NCBI RefSeq assembly: GCF_023229025.1
Contig: NZ_JALOAA010000005.1
Coordinates: 7,610 to 71,609, forward strand
Length of the DNA stretch: 64,000 nt
From: Sulfurimonas sp.
Lineage (GTDB): Bacteria; Campylobacterota; Campylobacteria; Campylobacterales; Sulfurimonadaceae
Direction of reading: 5' to 3'
Of the stretch, positions 1 to 10,499 are shown piece after piece (within the stretch, counting starts at the first letter, position 1; the number at the start of each line of letters is the position of its first letter). The position numbers and the translations under genes are program-made. The notes under the pieces were generated by a model, which was given only the letters and a program-made list of their open reading frames with translations, was not told where the DNA came from and did not search any database.

Positions 1-1
1 T

Positions 2-1603
2 GTTGCATATATTATCTCCAAAGACGGCAGAAAATCTATGGTTGATTTAAAAACTAACTATCCGGCAGGAGTTGAGACTACTCAAGAAGAGTTAAATAAA
101 TATGAATATGGTGATGTCTTTAAAATCGATAACCAAGATTTCACAATCATGGAGAAGCTTGGCAATATAAAAGACCCATTAGTTGATGAGAAAATTGTTC
201 TTGCACAATTTAACAAACATGATGAGTTTGAACCTGAAGTCTTGGAATTAGCATCGTCGTTTACGGAAGTAGATGCCTCAAAATACCCCTCTAGAGTAGA
301 TTTAAGAGAACTCCCTTTTTGTACAATCGACCCCGTAACGGCAAAAGATTTTGATGATGCAATCTACTGGGATGATCAAAATTCTACACTTTATGTTGCA
401 GTAGCAGATGTTAGCGAATATGTAACCCCTTTTGGCGCGATTGACAACGAAGCGATTTACAGAAGTTTTTCCATATATCTCCCGCACCGCTCAATTCCCA
501 TGCTTCCAAGAGAGCTAAGTGAAACCCTCTGCTCACTTCAGCCGCATGTCGACAGACTCTCATACGTTTTTGAGATAAAACTAGACCTTGAGACATTGGA
601 TGTAAAGAGTTCAAAAGTATATGAAGCGATAATTCACTCACAAAGAAGGTTTAACTATGAGGAGATTGACAACTTCTTAGAAGGCAGGCTAGAAGCAGAA
701 GATGAGTCTGAAAAAAGAGTTCTTGAGTATATCTCCAAACTAAAAATAATTACCGACAGATTAAAAGTAAAAAGGCTCAAGGTCGGTTACGATTTTCACT
801 CAAACGAGCTTGAGATGTTTATTGATGAAAACTCAAATATAACACACACGACTTATGCCGAGGAGACTCCATCTCATGCACTTATAGAGGATTGTATGCT
901 TTTAGCAAACAAGGAAGCGGCAAAGAGATTTACTAAAGGAGTTTTTCGTATACATGAGCCGCCAAACCAACTAAAATTGCAAAACTTGTATCAAGAACTT
1001 GCAGGCATCGGTATGTTTGTAGATATCAAAAAGTCCATAAAAGAGACAATTACCGAGATACAAACGCAAGCTAAAGAGATGGGGCTTGCTTCTGAAGTTG
1101 ACACACTTATAATCCAGTCACAAATGCAGGCTAGATACGCACCGTTTAACGTAGGGCATTTTGGACTTGGCTTTGATGAGTATACGCACTTTACTTCGCC
1201 TATTAGAAGATATTCAGACTTAATAGTTCACAGACTTCTCAAAGCTATCAACAATCATGATACAGAGGAGAGTTCATATGTTTTAAGGAACATAGAATCG
1301 CTCTGCATGAGCGTTAGTGAAAAAGAGAGAGAATCCTCAAAAATAGAAAATGAGTTTATGGCGAGAAAGTTTGCAAGATGGGCAGATGAAAATATCGGCG
1401 GTATCTTTAAAGCGAGAATTACATCCACGGACCCATATCTCAATGCCGAACTTCATGATGAGATTCAAGGTGCAAGGTTTTCTATAACGCATGGACTTGA
1501 TGCACAACTCTTTGAAGATGTAAAAGTAAGAATCGACAAAGTTGATATTGCAAAAGCTAAAATCTATGCAAGTGTAGTTGAGAGAGTAGAGAGAGATAAG
1601 TAG
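2..1603 (+). CDS. rnr: Ribonuclease R (RNB-family 3'-5' exoribonuclease), 5' end cut by window
   Basis: This enzyme degrades structured RNA processively from the 3' end in the cytoplasm. The frame stays open to base 2 without a stop, so the ATG at 38 is internal and the N-terminal cold-shock part lies outside the window. The RNB catalytic domain is clear: the metal-binding stretch DPVTAKDFDDAIYW lies about 100 residues after base 38, followed by ADVSEYV. The late RNB motif HFTSPIRRYSDLIVHRLL is near residue 390. An S1-like tail closes the protein. The TAG stop is immediately followed by the holA start codon. The family assignment is firm; RNase II is less likely because Campylobacterota, as known to me, carry a single RNase R-type enzyme. 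Confidence 0.93.
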   Translation, partial: VAYIISKDGRKSMVDLKTNYPAGVETTQEELNKYEYGDVFKIDNQDFTIMEKLGNIKDPLVDEKIVLAQFNKHDEFEPEVLELASSFTEVDASKYPSRVDLRELPFCTIDPVTAKDFDDAIYWDDQNSTLYVAVADVSEYVTPFGAIDNEAIYRSFSIYLPHRSIPMLPRELSETLCSLQPHVDRLSYVFEIKLDLETLDVKSSKVYEAIIHSQRRFNYEEIDNFLEGRLEAEDESEKRVLEYISKLKIITDRLKVKRLKVGYDFHSNELEMFIDENSNITHTTYAEETPSHALIEDCMLLANKEAAKRFTKGVFRIHEPPNQLKLQNLYQELAGIGMFVDIKKSIKETITEIQTQAKEMGLASEVDTLIIQSQMQARYAPFNVGHFGLGFDEYTHFTSPIRRYSDLIVHRLLKAINNHDTEESSYVLRNIESLCMSVSEKERESSKIENEFMARKFARWADENIGGIFKARITSTDPYLNAELHDEIQGARFSITHGLDAQLFEDVKVRIDKVDIAKAKIYASVVERVERDK

Positions 1604-2566
1604 TTGTACAAAAGCGAACTGGACAAGCATATACAAAACAGCTCTCTCTCAAACAGTTTTATACTCTTTGGGGAGAGCACTTTTCTTATAGAGAGATATA
1701 TCGGGATTTTGACAGATATCAGCGATGCCTCTGTAGCAAAGTTTTATCATGATGAGTATGATTTTGCCTCTGCAAAAGCGCACCTATCACAAGCTTCACT
1801 CTTTGGGGATTGTAATGTTCTTATAATCAAAAGTGAGAAAAAAATCCCCAAAAAAGAGTTAGATGCACTTATAGAGCAGTGTGAAAAAAATCCAAACAAC
1901 ATCTTTGTTTACGCCTACTATGGAGAGGATCAAAAGGCGTACATAAAAGCTCCCGCAAAAACAAAAACTATGTGCGTTAGATTTTTTCATCCTAATCATA
2001 ATGAGGCACTCTTTACACTCTCTCAAGTTGCTCGTGAAAAAAATGTAAACATTGACAACTACACTATTAACCATCTTTTGGCGATTCACAACTGGGATAT
2101 TGCACTTGCATGTAATGAGATAGATAAGTTAAGAGTTTATGACAGAGCTATAACAACAAAAGATATAGATAGTTTAGTTTTTGGCTTAGCTCAAATAAGT
2201 ATAGATAGTTTTATAAAAAATGTTTTAAACAAAAAAGAGTTTAAAGAGGATCTAAATACTATTCTTGAACATGGGGAGGATGAGATAAGAGTCCTAAACG
2301 CCATTACAAGCTATCTAACACAACTATATATGTTTAACATATATATAAGAGTAAACGGTACTCCAAACGCTGTAGAGATACTTGGGTACAATCCTCCGAA
2401 GTTTGTAGTAGAGGAGAAAGCTGCAATGTCTATCAAAATAAAACCCCGCACTTACTATAAACTGCATGAACTGCTTTTAGATAGTGAACTAAAGATGAAA
2501 AGTTCACATGTAGACAAAGGTGCTATTTTGCTCTCTACTCTTATTAGGGTTCAAAAACTACTATAA
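1604..2566 (+). CDS. holA: DNA polymerase III delta subunit (clamp-loader wrench)
   Basis: Delta opens the beta sliding clamp within the clamp-loader complex at the replication fork. The 320-residue length fits the family, and the N-terminus (FILFGESTFLIERY) resembles the HolA nucleotide-binding-fold opening. The start is TTG at 1604, directly abutting the TAG of the RNase R gene, which implies translational coupling. HolA is poorly conserved in sequence, so the call rests on length, the HolA-like N-terminus and middle part (SFIKNVLNKKEF), and the rnr-holA arrangement I recall from Campylobacter. No Walker A lysine is expected in delta and none is seen. Confidence 0.82.
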   Translation: MYKSELDKHIQNSSLSNSFILFGESTFLIERYIGILTDISDASVAKFYHDEYDFASAKAHLSQASLFGDCNVLIIKSEKKIPKKELDALIEQCEKNPNNIFVYAYYGEDQKAYIKAPAKTKTMCVRFFHPNHNEALFTLSQVAREKNVNIDNYTINHLLAIHNWDIALACNEIDKLRVYDRAITTKDIDSLVFGLAQISIDSFIKNVLNKKEFKEDLNTILEHGEDEIRVLNAITSYLTQLYMFNIYIRVNGTPNAVEILGYNPPKFVVEEKAAMSIKIKPRTYYKLHELLLDSELKMKSSHVDKGAILLSTLIRVQKLL

Positions 2567-2630
2567 AAGTATTAATTAATATTTTAGCTAAAGACTAAAA
2601 GAGTGATGAAATTTTCAAGGCGCACAGTTA

Positions 2631-2685
2631 GGAAGCGTGCTTCTTCAAGCACATGACGAGCGAAGCAACGCATAAAATGCGTCGC
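2631..2685. repeat. Two hairpins between convergent holA and ilvC
   Basis: A first hairpin has arms GTGCTT (2637-2642) and AAGCAC (2647-2652) around CTTC. A second has arms GCAACGCAT (2665-2673) and ATGCGTCGC (2677-2685) around AAA. Transcribed from the minus strand, the second stem pairs fully over 9 bp with one G-U pair, so it may end the ilvC transcript, although no U-run follows. Nothing else is visible in this 123-base gap. Confidence 0.5.
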
Positions 2686-2689
2686 TATT

Positions 2690-3733
<1,044 letters not shown>

Positions 3734-3790
3734 TTAAGCTTAACTGCTTAAAAAATTTTTGACATTATACTAAAGTAAAGCAAAAACTTT

Positions 3791-3814
3791 TATAATGTCA
3801 CTAAAAACGGAGGA
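3791..3814 (+). promoter_or_regulatory. -10 box and strong ribosome binding site for the 206-residue protein
   Basis: TATAAT lies at 3791-3796 and GGAGGA at 3809-3814, six bases before the ATG at 3821. The short leader of about 18 bases and near-perfect Shine-Dalgarno suggest a well-translated gene. Confidence 0.65.
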
Positions 3815-3820
3815 ATCTTT

Positions 3821-4441
3821 ATGAAAAAATTCAATCTTTTTAAAGAAATCATTACTGCTGATAAAAATAGCTTGCAAGAGGCTATAAACTCAGGTAAACA
3901 TTTTGGTATAAGAATTGATGGAGCAATCTCTTATGAGCCTTTTACTGTTGAGGATATTTTAATATATAGCGGTATCCCAAATGCAGATCTTCCGCTAAAC
4001 ACCATTTTTGGGAAAAACTATCAAGTTGTAGAAGATAATAACAGAGTTTTAATCAAAGCATTTGGAGCATGGCAAGAGATAATAGGTTTTAATAACAAAA
4101 GAGCAACATATGATGATACTACTGCTGATGGTGTTGATGAGTTTAGCACAAAAGAGATGGAGGAGATTGGCTGGCACGCTGCAGAATTTAATATTACATA
4201 CAGAACATTAGTTGAAATTCTTGAAAAAGAGTGCGCGGGTACACTCATCTGCATAGAGCAAGAAGAGCCTTATCAGTTTAGCGGTCTTGGTTTTGTAGAG
4301 AACTTAAATGAAGCAAGAGAGACTCTCTTTAATTATTGTCAAAAAGAGGTAAAAAGGTTAATAGCAGAAGATGAAGATTTTATACAAGATAACCTAAGTG
4401 ATGACGAAGAAGAGGCTGCGGAGTTTTTTAAAGCTATTTAA
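3821..4441 (+). CDS. Unrecognised acidic protein, 206 residues
   Basis: I do not recognise this protein. It is soluble, with no signal peptide or membrane segment, and has a compact mixed composition with several aromatic residues (AFGAWQEIIGF; EIGWHAAEFNITYRTL). It ends in a very acidic tail (DNLSDDEEEAAEFF). It has its own strong promoter and ribosome binding site and a good terminator, so it is a genuine single-gene unit. Coding status is well supported by the codon pattern and signals; its function is unknown. Its position between ilvC and the efflux operon gives no clear hint. Confidence 0.85.
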   Translation: MKKFNLFKEIITADKNSLQEAINSGKHFGIRIDGAISYEPFTVEDILIYSGIPNADLPLNTIFGKNYQVVEDNNRVLIKAFGAWQEIIGFNNKRATYDDTTADGVDEFSTKEMEEIGWHAAEFNITYRTLVEILEKECAGTLICIEQEEPYQFSGLGFVENLNEARETLFNYCQKEVKRLIAEDEDFIQDNLSDDEEEAAEFFKAI

Positions 4442-4450
4442 CTCAATTAA

Positions 4451-4491
4451 GTCCAAGATAACGCTACTTACGTTATCTTAGACTCTTTTTG
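4451..4491 (+). terminator. Rho-independent terminator of the 206-residue gene
   Basis: AAGATAACG (4455-4463) pairs with CGTTATCTT (4471-4479) across a 7-base loop, with GTC/GAC extending the stem after one mismatch, followed by CTTTTTG. The stem overlaps the last codon of the convergent RND pump gene. Confidence 0.8.
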
Positions 4492-7400
4492 CCCAAACTT
4501 TGAGACAAGAACATAAAAAAGAGGGATAAATACAATGGCTAGGAAAGTTGCTGCCAACATTCCGCCTACAACTCCCGTACCTATAGAGTGCCTACTTGCC
4601 GCTCCTGCTCCGCTACTTAACGCAAGCGGAATAACTCCTAGCGTAAATGCAAGTGAGGTCATAACAATAGGGCGAAGACGAACTTTTGCCGCGTCTAGTA
4701 CAGCTTCTACTAGCTCCATTCCCTGCTCTCTCTTTTGCATTGCAAACTCCACAATAAGAATTGCATTTTTAGCCGAGAGTCCTGCTAAAACAAGGATGCC
4801 TATCTGAAAATATATATCATTTTCGAGTCCTCTTATATGATTTGCAACAACTGCACCAAAGATTCCAAAAGGTACTGCTAAAATAACAGATATCGGCATT
4901 AACCATCTCTCATACTGAGCTGCTAAAATTAGATACAAAAAGATTATGCCGAAGATAAAAGCCATGCTTCCTGCACTTGAAATCTGCTTCTCCTGATATG
5001 CCGTTCCAATCCAGCTAATTGTGTATCCTTGAGGCAGAACCTCGTTTGCTACCTCTTCTATGGCTCTTAGAGCATCACCGGAGCTATATCCAAGAGCTGG
5101 CTGGCCTGAGACTTTAGCCGCGCTAAATAGGTTAAATCTCTCAACTAAGTCCGCACTTACTATCTGCTTAAGTGTCACAAACGAACTAAGAGGAAGCATC
5201 TCATCTTTATTATTTCTGACATATATTTTATTTAGATCATCAGGGGTTTTTCTAAACGACTCCTTAGCTTGCATATTTACCATATATGTTCTGCCCATAA
5301 GATTAAAATCATTTACATAATAACTCCCAAACGTTGCATTTAAGGTCTGATAAACATGCTCTAAATCAACTCCTTTGGACTTGACTTTTGCACTATCAAC
5401 TATGACTTGGTATTTTGGAACATTGGTGTTTAAAGTACTTCTTACTCCCTCTAACTCCTCCCTCTCGTTACCTTTTTTAATAATCTCATTTACATACTTT
5501 TGAAGCTCTTTAATGTCAGCGCCTGTTCTATCTTGAACATATAGCTCAAACCCGCCGGCTATACCCATACCCCTAATAGGAGGAGGTACAACACCAAAGG
5601 AGAAACCATCACTTGTTGTAGAGAGTTTTTTTCCTATTTGTGAAGCTATATGTACCGCATGTTGATGCGGCTCCTCTCTCTCATTCCACGGTTGTAGCTT
5701 TAAAATTGTAGCGGCTGAATTTGTTCTAAGTGAAGAAGTTACAAAATCCATTCCGGCAAACTGAACTATATCTTTTATACTCTCTTTATCCCTTGAAGTA
5801 ATATCATAAATCTCGGAAGTCAAAGTATCTGTTCTACTAAGAGATGAACCGGGAGGGTTGTAACTAAATACAAAGACCGTTCCCTTGTCTTCAGTCGGAA
5901 CAAGTCCCGTCTTTAGAGAGTTAAACATATCATATGTTATATATATAAGTCCGCCAAAAAGAAGCATGCTTAAAAATCCATACCGTATGGTTAGTTTTAA
6001 AGCTTTTGAGTACCCTCTTGTAGCAAACTCAAAAAAGCTATTAAACCATTTGAAAAAGTACTTAGGCTCTTTATGTGTCGGTTTTAACATTATCGCACAA
6101 AGAGCAGGTGTAAGTGTAAGTGCTACAAAACCGGAAATTGCCAAGGAGATAACTATTGTTACGGCAAACTGCCTATACATCTCTCCACTAAGTCCGCCTA
6201 AAAATGCAACGGGGATAAATACCGCAGAGAGAACAAGTACAATGGCAACAAGTGCACCCGAGACCTCTTTCATAGCGACATAGGAGGCCTCCATTGGAGA
6301 TAGCCCCTCTTTTATATGTCTCTCAACATTTTCAATAACAATAATAGCATCGTCAACTACTATCCCAATTGCCAAAACAAGCCCAAAAAGAGTGAGTAGG
6401 TTGATACTAAAACCTAAGATATACATCCCTACAAAAGCCCCGATAATTGAGACAGGAACAGCTAAAACAGGTATAAGGGTAGCTCTCCAGTTTTGTAAAA
6501 ATAGATATATAATAAGTACGACTAAAATAATAGCCTCAATAAAGGTCTTAACAACCTCATTTATAGAGAGTTCAACAAACTCGGTAATATCATAAGGTAT
6601 CTCATATTCAACATCTTCAACAAAATTCTCACTTATTGAAGCTATAGTTTTTTTGATATTTCCTGCGGTCTCTATAGCATTTGCACCGCTTTGTAAAAAT
6701 ATCCCAATCGGAACGGCAGGAGCGTTATTTAATTTGTTCTTCATGGCATAGCTTTGAGAACCAAGCTCTATAGTTGCTACATCTTTGAGCTTAAGAGAGC
6801 TTCCATCTTCATTTGCTCTTACTATAATCTCCGAAAACTCAGAAGGGTCACTAAATCTCTCTTGCGTCTCAAGTGTGTAGGTAAACATCTCATTTGAGGA
6901 TACCGGTTCAGCAGATAGTTTTCCTGCGGCATACTGCTCATTTTGCTCTCTTATTGCCAAGATTAAATCATTTGCGGTAAGCGAATACTTCTTAAGTTTT
7001 AACGGGTCTATCCAGACTCTCATTGAGTAATCTTTAGCGCCGAAGATTGTTACGTCACCTACCCCTTTGACTCTTTTTAAATCATCAACAATATTCATAA
7101 GAGCATAGTTGGAGAGATAAGTCACATCTTTTGTCTGTTTTGGAGAGTGTAAGATGATTACTTGAAGCATGTCAGGTGATTTCTCAGCAACTCTCACCCC
7201 TTGTCTTTGAACCTGCTCGGGAAGTTTTGATAGTGCGGCTTGGACACGATTGTTTACATCTATTTTTGCATCATCAGGATTAGTTCCTACTTCAAAAAAT
7301 ATACTTATACTAAGAACGCCGTTATCTGCAGAGAGAGAGCTCATATAGAGCATATCTTTTGCTCCGTTTATCTCTTGCTCAAGAGGTGCTGCAACTGTTT

Positions 7401-7578
7401 TTGAGATAGTATCTGCACTCGCCCCCGGATAAGAGGTTGAAACAACAATCTGCGGCGGCACTACTCTTGGATACTCTCCAATAGGCAGAGACATCATAGA
7501 GATAATACCTGCGAGCAAAATTATAATAGAGATTACAGATGCAAAGATAGGTCTTTTTATAAAAAAAGCAGAGAACAT
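4468..7578 (-). CDS. RND multidrug efflux pump (AcrB/CmeB-like, HAE1 family)
   Basis: This inner-membrane proton-driven pump exports drugs or other hydrophobic compounds through a tripartite channel. It is 1036 residues long, typical for AcrB. The N-terminal helix is followed by a periplasmic porter region, then the membrane relay motif GIVVDDAIIVIENVERH near residue 405, which contains the paired aspartates needed for proton coupling. The second half repeats this architecture. The ATG lies one base after the stop of the adaptor gene, so it is co-transcribed as the last gene of the operon. The substrate cannot be read from sequence. It resembles CmeB but is placed last in an outer-membrane-factor-first operon. 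Confidence 0.95.
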   Translation of the reverse strand: MFSAFFIKRPIFASVISIIILLAGIISMMSLPIGEYPRVVPPQIVVSTSYPGASADTISKTVAAPLEQEINGAKDMLYMSSLSADNGVLSISIFFEVGTNPDDAKIDVNNRVQAALSKLPEQVQRQGVRVAEKSPDMLQVIILHSPKQTKDVTYLSNYALMNIVDDLKRVKGVGDVTIFGAKDYSMRVWIDPLKLKKYSLTANDLILAIREQNEQYAAGKLSAEPVSSNEMFTYTLETQERFSDPSEFSEIIVRANEDGSSLKLKDVATIELGSQSYAMKNKLNNAPAVPIGIFLQSGANAIETAGNIKKTIASISENFVEDVEYEIPYDITEFVELSINEVVKTFIEAIILVVLIIYLFLQNWRATLIPVLAVPVSIIGAFVGMYILGFSINLLTLFGLVLAIGIVVDDAIIVIENVERHIKEGLSPMEASYVAMKEVSGALVAIVLVLSAVFIPVAFLGGLSGEMYRQFAVTIVISLAISGFVALTLTPALCAIMLKPTHKEPKYFFKWFNSFFEFATRGYSKALKLTIRYGFLSMLLFGGLIYITYDMFNSLKTGLVPTEDKGTVFVFSYNPPGSSLSRTDTLTSEIYDITSRDKESIKDIVQFAGMDFVTSSLRTNSAATILKLQPWNEREEPHQHAVHIASQIGKKLSTTSDGFSFGVVPPPIRGMGIAGGFELYVQDRTGADIKELQKYVNEIIKKGNEREELEGVRSTLNTNVPKYQVIVDSAKVKSKGVDLEHVYQTLNATFGSYYVNDFNLMGRTYMVNMQAKESFRKTPDDLNKIYVRNNKDEMLPLSSFVTLKQIVSADLVERFNLFSAAKVSGQPALGYSSGDALRAIEEVANEVLPQGYTISWIGTAYQEKQISSAGSMAFIFGIIFLYLILAAQYERWLMPISVILAVPFGIFGAVVANHIRGLENDIYFQIGILVLAGLSAKNAILIVEFAMQKREQGMELVEAVLDAAKVRLRPIVMTSLAFTLGVIPLALSSGAGAASRHSIGTGVVGGMLAATFLAIVFIPLFYVLVSKFGQKESKIT

Positions 7579-7579
7579 A

Positions 7580-8680
7580 TTAACTGCCTTCCATGATAGT
7601 TACTCTGCTGCTTGGTCTTAGTTTTGCTATGTTGCTAACTACAACACTCTCTCCCTCATTTAAGCCCCTAGAGATTAATGCTAAACCGTCTGTGACCTGT
7701 AAAACCTCAACTGTTCGCATAGAGATTTCGCCATTTTTTGCAACATAAACTATCAAGGCTTCAGGGGTTTTTATAAGTGCATTTTGCGGGATTTTTACAA
7801 CATTATCATAGCTAAATCCATCCATGTTAAGCTCAACATAAGAGCCTACTACCATTTCTCTGTTTTGGTTTTTAAAAGTCGCTCTAAGTAAAAGGGTGTC
7901 TGTCTGAAGATCTAACTTAGGAGATATAAAGTCAACTACTCCACTATACTTTTTTGAACCTATATTAACAGTAACCTCTGTGCCTATTTTTATTTGCGTC
8001 TTATATTTTAATATATCGATACTAGGCACGGAAAACTCTGCATAAACGCTTTCTAATGAAGTAATAGTAGTGAGATTTGCGTTTTGTGCATCAAAATCAA
8101 TATAAGTTCCAACATCACTGTTGCTTATTCCAATCATGCCGCTTATAGGCGCCTTGATAGTTGTATAGCTATAACTGAGCTCAGCATTTGCTAAAGCTGC
8201 TTTTGCTTTTTGAACCTCAGCCTTCGCATCATCATAAGTATATAAAAGTTCATCTCTTTGTTGCTTGCTTATCGCACTATTTTTAAATAGATACTCACCT
8301 CTACCCCAATCGTTTGAAGCTTTATTGAAGTTGGCTTCAGCTTTTAGAAGTGCAGCTTTTGCCTCATCGAGTGCTGCTCTATACCCATCTTTTTCTAGTT
8401 CGTAAATAATCTCGCCTTTTTTTACAAATGCTCCCTCTGTGAAGTTCTCTTTTTCTAAAATACCTCTTACTCTAGCGACAATATCTACCTCTTTAAAAGG
8501 TTTCAGAACTGCAGAGTAACTTTTTGTAAAATCGACTTTTTCATATTTGACCACTTGACCCTTTACCGGCAGCGGTGGCATCTGCGCCATTGTTTGTGGA
8601 GTTGAAGTAGCATCTTTTTCATCACTACAACCTATAAAAAGTAGTGATACCACTACTAACGATAATGCTAAATTTTTCAT
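7580..8680 (-). CDS. RND efflux periplasmic adaptor lipoprotein
   Basis: The adaptor (membrane fusion protein) bridges the RND pump and the TolC-like channel. Its 366 residues start with a lipoprotein signal ending LLFIGC, so Cys18 should be lipidated. A barrel-sandwich/lipoyl-like half (VDIVARVRGILEKENFTEGAFVKKGEIIYELE, split by position about 65-97) precedes an alpha-helical hairpin rich in Ala/Lys (about 98-160). The second lipoyl half then contains YTTIKAPISGMIG. It abuts the outer-membrane factor gene with no spacer and is followed after one base by the pump gene. Confidence 0.94.
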   Translation of the reverse strand: MKNLALSLVVVSLLFIGCSDEKDATSTPQTMAQMPPLPVKGQVVKYEKVDFTKSYSAVLKPFKEVDIVARVRGILEKENFTEGAFVKKGEIIYELEKDGYRAALDEAKAALLKAEANFNKASNDWGRGEYLFKNSAISKQQRDELLYTYDDAKAEVQKAKAALANAELSYSYTTIKAPISGMIGISNSDVGTYIDFDAQNANLTTITSLESVYAEFSVPSIDILKYKTQIKIGTEVTVNIGSKKYSGVVDFISPKLDLQTDTLLLRATFKNQNREMVVGSYVELNMDGFSYDNVVKIPQNALIKTPEALIVYVAKNGEISMRTVEVLQVTDGLALISRGLNEGESVVVSNIAKLRPSSRVTIMEGS

Positions 8681-9910
8681 CTATAAAAACTCCTTAATAT
8701 CTTTTGCACTGTAATAAATCAACTCTGCTTTTTTAATCTCTAAATTATATAGCGCTCTTTCATGATTCCTTGCGGCATCATATTTTTGGCTAAGCGCTAA
8801 AAGATATGCGACATTGTCAATTGTTCCGTTTTGATACTTAAACTTGATAAGCTCATATGCAGATGTTGCAGCATCAAGCGCTGCTTTTGTTGCGCCGATT
8901 TTAAGCTTTGCAATCTCTAGTGATTTTTTAGCAAGCCTATAATCAACATCTGCTCTATGCTTCTCATGCTCTATTGTTGCTCTTTTACTCAAATACTCTT
9001 CATACTTTGACTCATAGCTCTTTGTAGTTGAGCCAAAATCAAAAATATTCCATGAAGCGTAAATCATGGCAATATTTTGTGTATCTATTAAAAAATTAGT
9101 TGCCGGTTTATTATCAAAATAGTAGTCGCTGTAGCTTAATGTATTGTCAAAATATACTTTTGGCATATTCTCGCTTTTTCTACCTTTTGCTTCATATAAA
9201 AGTGCAGCAGCATCATGCTCAAGTGATTTTATATCATGTCGTACGCCAACGCTGCTCTCATCAATGAAATCTATTTTTGCACCGCTTTGTAGAGTATCGA
9301 CCTTTCGTGTTGTGTAGTACTCTAACGTATGAAGGATTTTTTCTCTCTCTAGGTCAATTTCATAGAGCGATACGAGTGCATCTTTGAGCGTTGCGTCAAT
9401 CTTATCTAGCTCATCTTTTGTCACAGAACCCGACTCATAAAAAAGTTCTAGTCTACGAAATTCAGCCTTGAGTTGTTCAATCTCCTGCTGGGTTGCTTCT
9501 TTATCTGAGTTAAGCGCCATAAACTCAAAATAGAGTCTTGAGACATCAAGAGAGATGCTGTTTTTTATTGCCTCGACACTCTCTTTGCCGGACTCTATAC
9601 CTGATTTAAGTTCGTTATAAAGAGTCCCTTTTTTGCCGCCATCATAAAGAGTATATTTTAGACTTGCTTGAACTTTTATTGAATTTTCTGCAAGCGTTAC
9701 AGTTTCATCATATACATTTTGATAAGTCGCACCAAGTTCCAATGAAGGCAGATAGGAGCTCTTAGTGCTCTCATACTCCTTCTCTCTTGAAGTTACTACG
9801 TGCGCGGCAGACTCCACAACTCTATTTTTTTGAGATAACTCTATAAGCTCATCAAGCGTGTAAGAGTATAAAAAAACAGGCAGAAAAAGCAGTGGAAATA
9901 AAGATTTCAC
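8681..9910 (-). CDS. TolC-family outer-membrane efflux channel
   Basis: This forms the trimeric outer-membrane and periplasmic tunnel of the efflux system. At 409 residues it has a signal peptide (FPLLFLPVFLYSYT) and two repeats of long heptad-rich helices, as in TolC/OprM. It starts with GTG at 9910, preceded by AAGGGG at good spacing. It is the first gene of the operon; many systems place this gene last (for example cmeABC). The divergent MarR gene 90 bases away is the likely regulator. Confidence 0.9.
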   Translation of the reverse strand: MKSLFPLLFLPVFLYSYTLDELIELSQKNRVVESAAHVVTSREKEYESTKSSYLPSLELGATYQNVYDETVTLAENSIKVQASLKYTLYDGGKKGTLYNELKSGIESGKESVEAIKNSISLDVSRLYFEFMALNSDKEATQQEIEQLKAEFRRLELFYESGSVTKDELDKIDATLKDALVSLYEIDLEREKILHTLEYYTTRKVDTLQSGAKIDFIDESSVGVRHDIKSLEHDAAALLYEAKGRKSENMPKVYFDNTLSYSDYYFDNKPATNFLIDTQNIAMIYASWNIFDFGSTTKSYESKYEEYLSKRATIEHEKHRADVDYRLAKKSLEIAKLKIGATKAALDAATSAYELIKFKYQNGTIDNVAYLLALSQKYDAARNHERALYNLEIKKAELIYYSAKDIKEFL

Positions 9911-9922
9911 TAAATCCCCTTT

Positions 9923-9995
9923 TATTATTTTAGAATAATAATATCACATTAACTCTTAAACATATCTTGCCAGAAAGATATATTTAAGATATAAT
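9923..9995. promoter_or_regulatory. Divergent efflux/marR control region with candidate MarR operator
   Basis: ATATCTT (9962-9968) and AAGATAT (9975-9981) form a 7-bp inverted repeat with a 6-base spacer. A second AAGATAT at 9986-9992 is exactly 11 bases further on and overlaps the marR -10 box TATAAT (9990-9995). A separate inverted repeat TATTATT-TTAG-AATAATA (9923-9940) lies just upstream of the efflux operon. Repeats overlapping promoters beside a MarR gene are the usual autoregulatory layout. Confidence 0.6.
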
Positions 9996-10001
9996 ACTTT
10001 T

Positions 10002-10499
10002 ATGAAAAATAGAGTACATGCAGATTTTATAACAAATTTTTACGACAAAGTAAGCGATGGCGAGCTTCCTGAAGTTTTTTTAATGACTTTTCCAATTGCT
10101 GTTATTCACAAAACAATCTTCTCACATGCAGAGAGTTTTTTAAAAGATAAATTTGACATGTTAAACTCCGAGCTCGATGTGCTTGCTTCTTTATACACAC
10201 ATAATGGCGTACTTTCACCTACACAGCTTTATGATTTGACAATCTTCTCCTCAGGAGGCATGACAAAGGTTTTAAAAAGACTTCAAGAGAGAGATCTTAT
10301 ATATAGAAAAGCAGATATAAACGATAGAAGATGTATGCTTGTCTGCTTAAGCAGTAGTGGTAAAAAACTTGTTAAAGAGTCTCTCCAAGAGATGTCTAAA
10401 GAGTGCAGTAAATATTTTGAAGCTTTTAGCGAAGAGGAGAAGAAGCTATTCTCCTCTTTGTTAAAAAAGATTCTTTTAAATATAAATAGGGTGGATTAG
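10002..10499 (+). CDS. MarR-family transcriptional regulator
   Basis: A 165-residue winged-helix repressor, probably controlling the divergent RND efflux operon and itself. The DNA-binding part is visible as LTPQ-like recognition (VLSPTQLYDLTIFSSGGMTK, residues about 67-86) followed by the wing RLQERDLIYRKADINDRR, whose DxR pattern is typical of MarR proteins. The start ATG has no ribosome binding site; TATAAT ends six bases before it, so the mRNA may be leaderless. Its stop overlaps the convergent ruvX stop by four bases. Confidence 0.88.
   Translation: MKNRVHADFITNFYDKVSDGELPEVFLMTFPIAVIHKTIFSHAESFLKDKFDMLNSELDVLASLYTHNGVLSPTQLYDLTIFSSGGMTKVLKRLQERDLIYRKADINDRRCMLVCLSSSGKKLVKESLQEMSKECSKYFEAFSEEEKKLFSSLLKKILLNINRVD

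Noticed and set aside
5885..6283. Plus-strand frames opposite the RND pump.
   Set aside because: They mirror conserved membrane motifs of the pump and have no start signals.
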